From Tethya wilhelma (lineage: Eukaryota; Porifera; Demospongiae; Tethyida; Tethyidae): a stretch of DNA of 64,000 nt. The DNA lies in assembly GCA_964030475.1 (NCBI GenBank), contig CAXIPT010000001.1, positions 21,820,354 through 21,884,353 on the forward strand, in the 5' to 3' direction. Below are positions 48,901-56,600 of the stretch, piece after piece (position 1 is the first letter of the stretch; each line of letters begins with the position of its first letter). The notes under the pieces were generated by a model. That model did no database searches. It saw only the letters and a list, made by a program, of their open reading frames with translations, and was not told where the DNA came from. The position numbers and the translations under genes were made by a program.

Positions 48901-49284
48901 GCCACTGTAAAAGAAAAAAAACACAGCACATGTTACGTACCCTTGTATAATCAGCTGGTCAAGAAACACGACACACACTATAATAGCTTTTGTATAGCTT
49001 CCGCGGCACTTCATGATCATGACCTACCTCACGGAATCTAGAATAACCTTGCGTTTTTTCCCAAAGCATCCAGTGCCCACTTCATAGCCGACATTATGGA
49101 ACGAGAGGTGCTTTTCATCAGCTGCCACTACGTCAGGCACTGAGCGATGAGAACTGAAACTTGAGCGGCGGCTACTTGCAGCGCTAGAGCTTTTTTCTAA
49201 TGCGACAACAGCTTGCTCGTTGGAGCCATAGGATGTAAATTTAGCTGTGTATACTTCACTAGAGAGCCTCTCCTTGTCTGACAT
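27074..49284 (-). CDS. ABCG-family half-transporter, 16 coding exons, 674 aa
   Basis: Coding exons: 49284-49028, 48904-48845, 48160-48046, 47835-47683, 47619-47462, 36739-36585, 36315-36217, 35068-34890, 34540-34475, 34057-33963, 33562-33473, 32939-32815, 31944-31790, 31371-31282, 29963-29896, 27233-27074. All use GT-AG sites, phases agree and the joined frame is open (2025 nt). After a Ser-rich N-terminus come Walker [11 protein letters not shown]-loop ASGYVVQ, signature VSGGERKR, Walker [13 protein letters not shown] and H-loop TIHQPR. The G-family NPADFFLD motif follows, then six predicted membrane segments and a C-terminus ([10 protein letters not shown]) like ABCG2. Paired Cys in the last external loop (CFCPDY, CDTEC) match ABCG2-type intersubunit or loop disulfides. 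A half-transporter must dimerise; the substrate cannot be inferred. The start at 49284 follows a TTTTTAG acceptor, so a 5' untranslated exon is likely. Intron 5 is 10.7 kb and contains other genes and repeats. Confidence 0.93.
27298..27580 (+). repeat. Degraded copy of the long dispersed repeat
   Basis: ATGGGCCGACTGTCACATTG, AAGCCTTCAAAC, AGAAGCCACAACAGTG and GATTTCCAGA follow the order of 56535-56820. It lies in the last intron of the ABCG gene. Confidence 0.6.
27571..27612 (+). repeat. 5' end piece of the AGCCTCGGCAC element
   Basis: ATGAAAGCACCGTTGTGCAC followed by AAGCCTCGGCACACTCAACT matches the left ends at 44247 and 45345. Confidence 0.6.
27656..27740 (-). repeat. Possible tRNA-derived SINE fragment
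   Basis: On the minus strand GAAGCAGAGCATTCAGTGAC is followed by GACCTGGGTTCAAATCCCAT, the latter a good RNA polymerase III B box. No foldable complete tRNA is seen. Related text (GGGTTCAGTTCCC, CTTGGTGGTAAGAGC) occurs at 35270 and 35660. Confidence 0.4.
27779..28345 (+). repeat. Dispersed repeat with AGCGAAGCGAGCC hairpin end, copy 1
   Basis: A GT tract, then TAACGGAGGGTCACCGGAAG, AGCGTGATAGAG and AAAATGGCGGAAGTCGGAAA, ending with a GC-rich hairpin near GGGAGCGAAGCGAGCC. It matches 61808-62545. Open frames at 28008-28214 and 28172-28591 overlap it and are not called. Confidence 0.8.
28600..29123 (+). repeat. AGCCTCGGCAC element, 3' part
   Basis: It shares CTGTCTGTCTTGCCAAGCA, a CAGCAA-rich run, GGCGTGGTCTCGCAGCTAAG, TTTCTTGAGATTTCGATGGG and the terminal GTGCCAAGGCTTA with 44247-45063 and 45345-45966. 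Confidence 0.75.
29140..29309. mobile_element. 152-bp MITE with perfect 9-bp target duplication, copy 1
   Basis: The element (29149-29300) starts CAGAGGAGGTACGACACGAG and ends with the exact complement CTCGTGTCGTACCTCCTCTG; arms are about 37 bp. It is flanked by the identical 9-mer AACTTTTAC on both sides. Nine-base duplications with long TIRs point to the Mutator (MULE) group. No coding content. The second copy is at 35455-35606. Confidence 0.92.
29608..31065. repeat. Compound long repeat: partial copy, hairpin, inverted copy
   Basis: 29608-29738 is a lone sub-repeat (GTGTAGGAGTGGGCAGTGCT). 30047-30165 and 30341-30450 form an inverted pair sharing GAATGGGCAGTGCGGTAAAA and TCATGTGCCGAAATTGAGAC. 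30440-31065 is a minus-oriented copy of the 10441-11035 unit, ending GGGACAGTCGGCCCATTCCT and the palindrome CGTACTACCGTACG. All lie within ABCG introns. Confidence 0.8.
32382..32530. repeat. Partial GTCCATCTGGTTTGAGAATG MITE
   Basis: It contains GATTCTCAAACCAGATGGACTT and, about 130 bp on, CATTCTCAAACCAGACAGAC, with the family interior (GAGTGCTTTCCAATGGTGCT). The left end is disordered. Confidence 0.6.
33040..33203. mobile_element. 164-bp hAT-like MITE
   Basis: Ends CAGTGTTTCCCCAGG and CTTTGGGGAAAACACTG are imperfect inverted repeats of the CAGTGTTTCCC type common in hAT elements. A clear 8-bp duplication was not found. Confidence 0.6.
33660..33889. mobile_element. GTCCATCTGGTTTGAGAATG MITE, copy 2
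   Basis: Terminal inverted repeats AGTCCATCT(AGCT)GGTTTGAG... and ...GGCATTCTCAAACCAGATGG enclose about 190 bp shared with 38340 and 41050. It lies in an ABCG intron. Confidence 0.8.
34101..34312. mobile_element. Tigger-like MITE (CTGGAACCTC ends)
   Basis: CACTGGAACCTCATTATTGC at the left and GGAATAGCGAGGTTCCAGTA at the right form short inverted repeats next to TA. The ends resemble the AAACCTC ends at 60883-61091. Confidence 0.6.
35226..35445. repeat. Repeat with tRNA-like boxes
   Basis: The minus strand contains GTCTTGGGTTCAGTTCCCAA, a B-box-like sequence; CTTTCTCTCTCA and GTTGGTTCAGCTGA recur in both orientations nearby, and CTTGGTGGTAAGAGC follows at 35660. It was split by the MITE at 35455. 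The minus frame here is not a gene. Confidence 0.45.
35446..35615. mobile_element. 152-bp MITE with perfect 9-bp target duplication, copy 2
   Basis: The element (35455-35606) is nearly identical to 29149-29300 in length and arms. It is flanked by a different 9-mer, GCTGAGGCC, present on both sides (35446-35454, 35607-35615), which confirms the element boundaries independently. Confidence 0.93.
35858..36040. mobile_element. 183-bp foldback MITE
   Basis: Arms of about 68 bp (35858-35925 and 35972-36040) share AGCCTGG(A)GCAAAAATGCTAG and ATATTTGTTTCTACTTATAA in inverse orientation. Confidence 0.8.
36801..37177. repeat. 377-bp direct repeat, copy 1
   Basis: TGCAAAATGTAAATCATACA to AGTGATTCATACCA. 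Compared by eye with 41374-41750 the two show the same length and no differences. Copy 1 starts 62 bp upstream of ABCG exon 6. Confidence 0.9.
37957..39680 (-). pseudogene. NEK2-like protein kinase pseudogene
   Basis: Minus-strand fragments in order: an N-lobe exon with [19 protein letters not shown] (Gly-rich loop); [18 protein letters not shown] with the VWK lysine and [27 protein letters not shown] after a frameshift near 39183; then [23 protein letters not shown] with a TAG near 38253; and [28 protein letters not shown] and [10 protein letters not shown]. The DFG aspartate is replaced (EFG), and the C-lobe beyond the activation segment is missing. About 37 bp of one exon edge (ACCACCATAGTCTATCTCCT) is duplicated at 39277-39313 and 39345-39381. 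NEK2 is a centrosomal mitotic kinase; this copy cannot be active. It sits on the same strand as its ABCG host intron. Confidence 0.85.
38340..38578. mobile_element. GTCCATCTGGTTTGAGAATG MITE, copy 3
   Basis: Ends AGGTCCATTTGGTTTGAGAA and CCGGCATTCTCAAACCAACT with the family interior (GGGGAGAACAAGTGCTTTCC). It is inserted in the kinase pseudogene. Confidence 0.8.
40650..40785. repeat. Inverted repeat around GGGCGAAGCCC
   Basis: GGGTGTATGGGATTTGTAAC...GGCTGTAGCTATAATGGAAT is mirrored by ATTCCATTTTAGCTACAGC...GGTTACAACCCATACACCC. The loop is ACGAGGGCGAAGCCCAAG. Confidence 0.7.
41050..41292. mobile_element. GTCCATCTGGTTTGAGAATG MITE, copy 4
   Basis: GTGTCCATCTGCTTTGAGAA to GGCATTCTCAAACCAGACAG. 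It lies 80 bp before the second 377-bp repeat. Confidence 0.8.
41374..41750. repeat. 377-bp direct repeat, copy 2
   Basis: Identical by eye to 36801-37177 and in the same orientation. The 4.2 kb between the copies carries the kinase pseudogene. Confidence 0.9.
41958..41965 (+). promoter_or_regulatory. TATA box of the intronless gene
   Basis: TATAAATA lies 143 bp upstream of the ATG at 42101, which suggests its own promoter within the ABCG intron. Confidence 0.5.
42101..42727 (+). CDS. Intronless 208-aa protein nested in an ABCG intron
   Basis: A single uninterrupted frame starts at 42101 (AAACCATGT, better context than the in-frame ATG at 42032). It begins [20 protein letters not shown] and continues with [20 protein letters not shown] and [13 protein letters not shown], then a Gly-rich, beta-rich half and [12 protein letters not shown] near the end. 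There is no signal peptide or membrane span; likely cytosolic. The pattern N-x(n)-W-x-F-x-x-Y-Q, then W and W-x-(V/L)-x-Y-x-V, recalls RhiA-like hypothetical proteins of bacteria, fungi and amoebae; this is from general recollection, not a search. Opposite strand to its ABCG host, with its own TATA box. Lack of introns and the possible microbial relatives raise horizontal transfer or retroposition. Function unknown. Confidence 0.75.
   Translation: MSETNLQFVGKNITNRGWCFTLYQKQPEESEVLNMAWRTLRLSAPQSEPTWGNLRWNLQYQVTIPETESEEIVSASGNLSQNATVGFNYEAYMKDGYTQIKEVGEGTEGYIKIRNKTSSQCNLGISLSDSLLALQKNVEIGVEAGFKISPIYNLGLFANIKEGSILTSDAEVGPIQMQFPPGTSSVEVKAYFDPTGSITLSTPKYSHP
42937..43157. mobile_element. 221-bp MITE with CCGTATAGCCGG ends
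   Basis: TACCGTATAGCCGGAAACAT and the terminal ATATTTCCGGCTATACGGTA are inverted repeats of about 26 bp with one mismatch (through TTGACGG). TA at each border fits the Tc1/mariner group. The interior repeats ATTTAAATTTGAC. Confidence 0.85.
43244..44187 (+). pseudogene. Crypton-type tyrosine recombinase relic
   Basis: The cleanest part (43780-44187) reads [20 protein letters not shown], then [37 protein letters not shown]. The catalytic Arg (HSLR), His-Arg (GHR) and Tyr (RYKR) of tyrosine recombinases are visible. Upstream pieces ([48 protein letters not shown]) need several frame changes and a stop is present at 43789-43791. The order matches Crypton-derived proteins of the ZMYM/QRICH1 type. 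A Lys/Arg-rich tail (RRKREATN...PSPKKLAIE) follows. Non-functional as read. Confidence 0.8.
44247..45063 (+). repeat. AGCCTCGGCAC element, copy A
   Basis: It starts AAAGCACCGCTGGTGCACAA, contains GGGCGTGGCCTCGAAGCTAA and a (GACA)n tract, and ends TTGCTGAGGCTTAA. Very similar to 45345-45966. Confidence 0.8.
45230..47215. repeat. Tandem array, four to five units of about 320-385 bp
   Basis: Each unit contains GATACAAAGTTGGTTTGATT, CATAACCCCTTAGCCCCT, ATGGATATCATTTGAATG, GGTGCTTTTAGGTG and CCAGCATAAAAAGAGCTTTC. Full units start near 45971, 46292, 46652 and 47036. A part unit at 45230-45344 was cut off by the inserted element 45345-45966. It lies in ABCG intron 5 and codes for nothing. Confidence 0.8.
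45345..45966 (+). mobile_element. 622-bp AGCCTCGGCAC element, copy B
   Basis: It begins CAAAGCACCACTGGTGCACA, with AGCCTCGGCAC near the start and GTGCCGAGGCT at the very end as short inverted repeats. It interrupts the flanking tandem repeat exactly: the broken text GGTTAAAT | AAATAAAAGATACAAA is continuous in uninterrupted units, with AAAT present on both sides. Confidence 0.8.
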
Positions 49285-50039
49285 TGCTGAATCAGTAGCA
49301 GACTCCTTCAAAATGCTTGTAAAACTAAAAAAAAAATTCCACGTTTGCACGCAATGAAGGCGTGGCTAGAATATGGGTCACGTCTAATAAAATTTAATTG
49401 ACCTTTCATGATTTTGCCTCTGGCCTCATGGCTTCCAGTGAAGCGGGAACCCAAAATCTCATACACTCTTAGTGGGTCGACGGCTGGGAGCGAAGCAGTG
49501 TGTCTCCACTGATCAACAGTACTACAAATGAGTCCGGTCTTGCCTTCATTGACCACAAGGATGGAACTGTCTACCAGGAGCTGAGAGGAAGGTGAAGAAG
49601 GTACTCAACTCCACTAGATGCGTTTCCAAAATAATTTCCGCTTTACTGGTAAAACTGACTCAGTGTAATATAGAGCCTACTAAAGTAATTTCATTGCTTG
49701 TTTACTCCAAGACTTCCCCAACTGACCCCAAGTTGCATAAGAAGCTGTAACAGATACTATTTTTTTACAAAGTGTCTCGAGACATGGTAGTCCGTATACT
49801 TTCCTATTGATTTTGTAATGCCTGTTTATAGTATCCGGATTTACCGGCACTCTAGCGTGCAGGCGTAGAGTCATGGTTCCATTGACTACAGTATATTTAG
49901 CTTAGTATACGGACCCGGGCCTAGAGGCACAGCGTTTTTTTTATTTTAAAAAAGTGTCTCCTTATGTACGAGGTTCTCTATAATAGTAGTAATATATGGC
50001 ATTGTGCTCATTCACTCACTACACTCACTGCTTATGTTG
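49285..50039. other. Upstream region of the ABCG gene
   Basis: Probable 5' untranslated exon and promoter. Open frames 49308-49556 and 49680-49874 (minus) show no recognised domain. Confidence 0.4.
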
Positions 50040-52370
50040 CCAGGGTTGAATGCTATTATGGGACTAAGCATGCAACATGCAGTGGAAAGACATTGTATTG
50101 GTAAGTCTTAGCCCAAAATTACATTTTGTGAACTTTCATTCTTGCCGAGACGTATAGCCCATGTAGTTCAGCTATGGTACTTATAATGTTTCCCCCCTTC
50201 CCTTCCTATTCTTATGATTATGTGGTGGACATGTTTAGTAGCATAATTATGGCTGCTTTTTGTTTAGTCCCTTCTTTTAGTGATGAACATTCGCATCACT
50301 TCTCAGCTATATACACATGGGTACAAATGACTTCAGAAAAAATGGAAATCATGTTTGTTGTGATAATTATTAGAAAGAAAAACTGATTTTTAGCCACACC
50401 TACATGTAAGTCAGATGCCTGTCTCTCCCTATTGCATGTTGCATTGCCGAGTCCATTTTAGAAATGATATAACTGCACACCCTTTGTAGTTTTAAGCACC
50501 ATTCTTTTTTTGGCTACACCTAACTGTTCGTCATCTTTGTCCTTACTGAATTTTCAGGACACCACTCCGTTGGTTCTTCTTTCCCGTCTTGTCCAACTCG
50601 AGCAACGAGGCTGGAAAAACATCAAGACTCCACTTGTATACTTGTACAGTACAACTACAGCTAGGTATAGCTACGTGCATGTATTGATGTGTGGGCAGGC
50701 AATTGTACAACTTTACGCAGTTTTGTGTTCTGACTACACTGTTCAATTTTCACCTGGCTACTTCCACAATTTTTGGCCCTGCACGATTACACTGCCTCGC
50801 GCTAAGGCACTCGGCCATTAAAGACATGTACTAGACAGCCAATTAAGCATCATAACACTGGATGCAAACGGTGCCAATTTAAATATTGTTCCCTTTGTGC
50901 ATTTGAATTTGATGACCTTTACCGACCGATGTCACTGAATATGTGCATGCAAGCACCCACACACTTCTCTTCAGTGATTCTACATATAGCTTAGCACAAT
51001 ATAGCTGCTAAACAATACTGCTTTTTGTGATTCAAGGAATACCTATATCTGTGTGAGGCAATTTCCCTGCACTCATGTACTACTACTAGTTTTTTTTTTT
51101 TATAAACTGCTTGATCATGCATGTGAGATTCTAATTAGTGACCACTATAGCTTACTTGTAAGGTAGGCAGGGAGCTTAGGAACAAGCAAGTATACACAAG
51201 TGACAGTTGTATCTGAGAGCTAGTCTTAAGGCGGGTTCACAATATCTGGTGCTGCGTCGACGTCGCGTAATAGTGCTTCATATTTGGCGATGCAACTCAA
51301 CGCAGCGCATATTGATGCAGATTTAGAAAAAATAGTCCAAATGTATGTTTGATACATTGCATTCCTGCTTATCTGCACACGAATTATAATTTTTACGTGA
51401 CGCAACTGGAAATATTGTGAATCGACCTTAAGAGGCTCTGTCAGCTAGTGAACTGGCAGTATATATATGTAGCTACCCAAACAGTTAATGTACATGACCA
51501 CAAAACTGGATTGTGGAGGCTGTACTGTCTATATTAGGGAGTACTTAGCTTTGGTCACACTTACTATTTTGAGATCTCAGAGGTTATGAGTTTCATGAGT
51601 ACAGAGCTGTTGTGAGTTTTTTTGTTTTTTTTTGCTGAGCTGCACAATGTTTAATTGATTGTTATTGTTAAACAAACTAGGCTAAGCTTGAGCCTTGAAA
51701 TCTATACCCTTTCCCCAAGTAAAAAATAATTAACTTAAAGGTACTCAGTTTAGAATAGGCTGGGTCGAACTCAATGACATAGGCTAAGCAAGATCTAAGC
51801 ATCTTGGCTCCCTGGGACCAATTGCCTATAAACCCTAGCTGGTGGTCAAGTAGATTCTGGGTATAGTGTGCATGGATTGCAAAAAAAAAACAAAAAAAAA
51901 CAAAGCGAAAAAACTATGTTGACATTGTTGTATTTTTTATCTTTATGATTGTATGTTGCATGACATAAATAGGATATGGTAAATGGAACTTGTCTGTTCG
52001 TGAGAACATTCATTTCTCAGCTGCACTTTGACTGCCATCAGTCACACGACTTCTATACAAAGGAAAGAGATGGTGGAAAGGGTTATCGATGAACTGGGAC
52101 TTAGAAACTGGAAAATGTGCTGGCTCAAGGTTAATAAGCAAGCTTGTTGATCTAATATTTTGTTAAGATACATTTATGCATAAGTATTTCATTGACAATG
52201 GGACATGTATTGTATCTATTTTTTCCTCTTCAGATTGGCACTGAGCTTATTCGTGGCGGAGAGCAGAAGCGTATTCCCTATGATAGTGCACCCAGTCCAG
52301 TGATGGGCTTATCTTAATTGTGGTTCAATAATCATGCAACTCCATAGCAATTGGTATCTCTGTATCCCAA
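50040..52370 (+). pseudogene. Shattered ABCG relic, plus strand
   Basis: At 50044-50100 GGGTTGAATGCTATTATGGG and AGTGGAAAGACAT reproduce the Walker A exon with its middle scrambled. At 51975-52130 the fourth-exon text (CTTGTCTGTTCGTGAGAACA, TTCTCAGCTGCACTTTGACT, GATGAACTGGGACTTAGAA) is present with frameshifts. At 52235-52265 comes ATTGGCACTGAGCTTATTCG and GGCGGAGAGCAGAAGCG (signature exon). From about 52288 the text AGTCCAGTGATGGGCTTATC...CAATAATCATGCAACTCCAT is the Walker B part of the same exon in reverse orientation. No function possible. Confidence 0.75.
51226..51431. mobile_element. 198-bp piggyBac-like MITE with TTAA duplication
   Basis: The element (51230-51427) begins GGCGGGTTCACAATAT and ends ATATTGTGAATCGACC, flanked on both sides by TTAA. 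TTAA targets are specific to piggyBac-type transposition. No transposase. It lies inside the ABCG relic. Confidence 0.8.
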
Positions 52371-53605
52371 AATTTAGTTATAGTCTCTAAACATGCTTCA
52401 TTAATTAGTCTCGTATTTAGGTTATATTTAGTAAGTTTTACAATAATTATTTTCTTCAATGCATATTACTGGACCTAGGAAAGTACGACACACAAGTGCT
52501 GACTCAACATGATTGTGCACTTGATCGAACCCAGTAATCTAGAGATACTGTTCTATGTTTCAGTGAGTACATGTGAAAGCTCATGAGGTACTGATTTTGG
52601 TATCAAGATGCTTCAATCTGTAAAAGGCTATAGAATATGACCTCAGTAAATATTATTTTTATTACAGTAGCCTATTAAGTTAAGAAATAGGTTAGTAAAC
52701 ATACTTTCTGCATTACTTTTGTGTGCTAACCAGTATTACTTGGCTAATTAAGGTGTGATGCACTATAAAATTTGGCTATTATATATGGCTACATACAAAA
52801 CAAAGAAGTGTGTTTATTATTGTAAATTCTAGAATCATTCATCCCCCCCCCCCTACATATTATAGCCCCTCTGAGTAAAGCTTATAATGTCATTATAGGT
52901 ATAGTACTCAAAATTTTAATGAATAATGCATCAATTTCTAATTCATAGGGGATACAAAAGTTGAGCTATTGTCATCACAAAATGCCTATTAAATGTTGAT
53001 GATTTTTTGACCTCTCAGGATGACTTGTAACTGCATGGTGCATGTGTGCATTTGTATACAAATTTGTATACAAAATTAATGCACACATGCACCATGCAGT
53101 TACTATTATCATAGTCTGCATATATGATGAATAATTATTGTACTGTGGACATTTGAGCCTCACTGTGGCCAAGACAAGATGTTCAAGATTGGCCAAGAGC
53201 TAACTCGTGCAATGCAATGGATGCTGAATTTTTTATAGCATCCGGCTGAAAAGTCTTATATAAGCAGTCAAGCAGATAATTAATATTCACAAAATTTAAA
53301 TTATGTCAAGTTGAAACTTCATGACGGTCACAGTAAAGCAAGGTAAACACTAGCTTCCTGATGTATTTGGCTGTAAACTTCCGCATTTTGACGTTTAGGC
53401 AAGTTAGATTGTAGATTTTTACTGAGACGATCTTTGCCAGAATTGGGAACGTGACCTTTGCAGCGTACCGCGAGGATTGCCGCATTATATATAGTTTCGT
53501 AAAGCCGGTTTCAGCAAACGTGCGTGCGGTTCGACTGTATGGAAGCCGAGAGGGGCAAGTCTAGATCATACTGCACCCCATATTAATTCTTGCACGACTC
53601 TGAAA
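52371..53605. other. Intergenic region upstream of the second ABCG gene
   Basis: No gene recognised apart from the hairpin at 53027. CpG-containing sequence around 53440-53540 may be the promoter of the gene starting at 53606. Confidence 0.4.
53027..53103. repeat. 77-bp palindromic hairpin
   Basis: GTAACTGCATGGTGCATGTG and its exact complement CACATGCACCATGCAGTTAC form 25-bp arms; the loop carries TTTGTATACAAA twice. Confidence 0.85.
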
Positions 53606-56600
53606 ATGAACCAGCCTAGTCTCGCCTTCAGCAAGGTTTCTTACTTGATACCTAAATCTGTTGGTTTTGGATGGAATTTCTTTCCTGCAAGAAACACTGG
53701 TGAAAACAAAACCAAGACAGTACTGAACTCCATCAGGTTAGTCTGTAGTAGCTAGGCATAGAGACACTAGCTCTCTTGTGATTTATGTGGTCTATATGTT
53801 AATCATTATCAAATTTATGTAAATTTTGCACTAATGTGATTGTATAATATATATGGCAGTGGTCTCATGTTGCCTGGGTTGAATGCTATCATGGGACCAA
53901 CTGGCAGTGGGAAGACCTCGTAAGTATAATAATTTGCAGTAAAAATTTAGTTTAGCTAAGTACATTAATCATAATATTGCAAATGATTATAAGCAAGATG
54001 TTTTAGTACAATATTTAATTCAGTATAAATGTTATCTGCAGTGAAGTGTGTTCGATTATTTTTATATTATTCTTTCAAAAACATTTCTGAATATTTTAGT
54101 GAAATGCTGAGTCAGACATTATAAGTCGAGGAATCGGGGATCTCCTTTGAGAGATAAAGAGAATCTAATTTAATTATATTCGGCTGATATCTATAACTAT
54201 TTTTTTCATTCCCAAAAATGGGTATAATTATACTCAAGAGTGCATACATGTGACTGTACGTCACTATAGCAATAAATATTGGGATGTCTTCAGTGGTCAG
54301 ATTTGATTCCCTACTGTGTCCCGTGGAGAATTTTTCTGGGATTTCTCTCATCAAAGCTTACAGCTTTACAATTAAGTCTTAGATCCTCTTAACACTTTAA
54401 GTCTTAGATCCTCTTAACACTATCTCTTTAATTATTATCATAATACTAGAAACATGTATAGAATAGTTAGCCATAGTGTAACAACATAATTATGCCTGAC
54501 ACAATCACAATTATTAAATTATAGGAATTCTATTGTATTATAATCATAGTCTGTTGGATATTCTTGCTGATCGTAAGTCCAGCTCTAGAATCTCTGAGAC
54601 AGTGTTGGTGAATGGAGAGAGAAGAACAAAAGACTTCAGATTCCTATCTGGATATGTTGTTCAGGTTGAAATAAATTAATTATTATTCTGTTCTGATGGA
54701 ATCATGCATGCAGTCCTTTAAACTTAAACTACACCAGTGACATTGTGCATGCATGCATGCTGCATATCCTGCATGGTAAGTGGTCCAGGACTCCATGGCA
54801 GGAGCTATAACTGCATTTATTGAATAATTATATTGGGGACATAATTTTGAAGGTTATTTTAAGTTATACATTGATGAGACTGTAAGCGCAAATTTGCATG
54901 GCAAGCATCATGCATAGTATAATGCTTGTATGCATATAACGCCAATTTTTCTGCAATACTGAGTCAGCTAGTCTCAGAAGCCATATATAATCAGTCAGTG
55001 CACCTGCATGTGTATGGTTTCTACTCTGTCAAGTTGAAAGTGCTTCATGCTACTTACAGTAATTGCTGGTCTTGTCTTCAAATTGATCATAACAAAGGTG
55101 CATTTGTATTTTATGCTTCCTAACTGTGTTTTTAATTGTTCACGTGCATACATATTATAATGTTGTTTGGACTGTATATTTTGAGAACCCGTACATATGC
55201 ATTTCGCATATCCTATTATAAATGGAATTTATACTCTAAGACTTACGCAAATTGTGGTAGATGTAACATTATACAAGTAGTAAAAATTTTATAAAAATGA
55301 AAAGTGTAGGAATGGGCAGTGCTGTAAAAAGCAAGGAAACAAGACAAGTCTCTGAATTTCGGCACATGACTACTTCATTTTCATGGCTCAAGTTATAAAT
55401 GTCGGTTGTTTGGCTCAATAGACACGAGCCAATGCAAACTAATTTGGATGAAATAACAAGCATGTAGAATTAGATATACAGTAATGTTTGAGAGTTGGGC
55501 ACAAAAAATGAAGTAGTCATGTGCCGAAATTCAGAGACTTGTCTTGTTTCCTTGCTTTTTACAGCACTGCCCATTCCTACACTTTTCATTTTATAAAATT
55601 TTTACTACTTGTTCATTCACTTTTTTAAACACCAAGGTGCTCAATTGCATGGAGACAACCACACAGCAGAGACTAGTCAGTCTCTACAAAAAGCAAAAGT
55701 ATACATTTGATGCGCATGCGCATTATAGACATGCAAAAACACGTGGTCTATTGACGACCTTTACCTACATAAAAATGGCTAAATAGTATTTTATATCAAA
55801 ACAAAGCTGCCTAGATTTTGTTTGCTGCCTTTTCGCCAGCAAACGAGTAGAAAAGGACGTACTACAGATGAATTGAAGTCTTACTATATGGTCAAAGTTG
55901 GCTCAATGCCTTTTGTTTGTCTGGAAATCGCGTTCAAGTAAGTCAGTTAGGAAGGAAGGAAGGGGAGAACAAAATTGCACTGTTGTGGCTTCTCGCCAGC
56001 GCTCTCTCCAGAGTGCTCTAGAAACTTTCGGCCAGTTTTCTTGGTTAATACAGTAAGTAAACTGTCTGTGGGAGGCTATTAAATGCATTTGAAGGCTTAG
56101 CTTTCTTTTCTTGAAAGTTTATAAGCATGAACATTTTGTATTGTGTCAATGGGACAGTCGACCCATTCCTACTATACGTACTACCGTACGTATGATAATC
56201 ATGTATTTTAGATAGTCATTTTATCTCAACTGCTAATTAAGTCTCCTTTAAATGTGTGCCACATTTAGCTAGTTAATTCTGTAACATTACAAACTTCATG
56301 CATCTCACAGGATGATGTGGTAATGGGAACATTGTCTGTTCGTGAGAATCTATATTTTTCAGCTGCCCTTCGACTGCCTCATTTCAAGCAAAGGAAAGAG
56401 AGAGTGGACAGGGTTATTAATGAATTGGGACTTACTACATGTGCTGACCAAAAGGTGTATATATGGTGTGCAAGAATATACATATGCTTGCATATATCCC
56501 AGTATCATATGTATACGGTAGTATCATACGTACGGTAGTACGTATAGTAGGAATGGGCCGACTGCCCCATTGACACAATACAAAATGTTTATCACCATAA

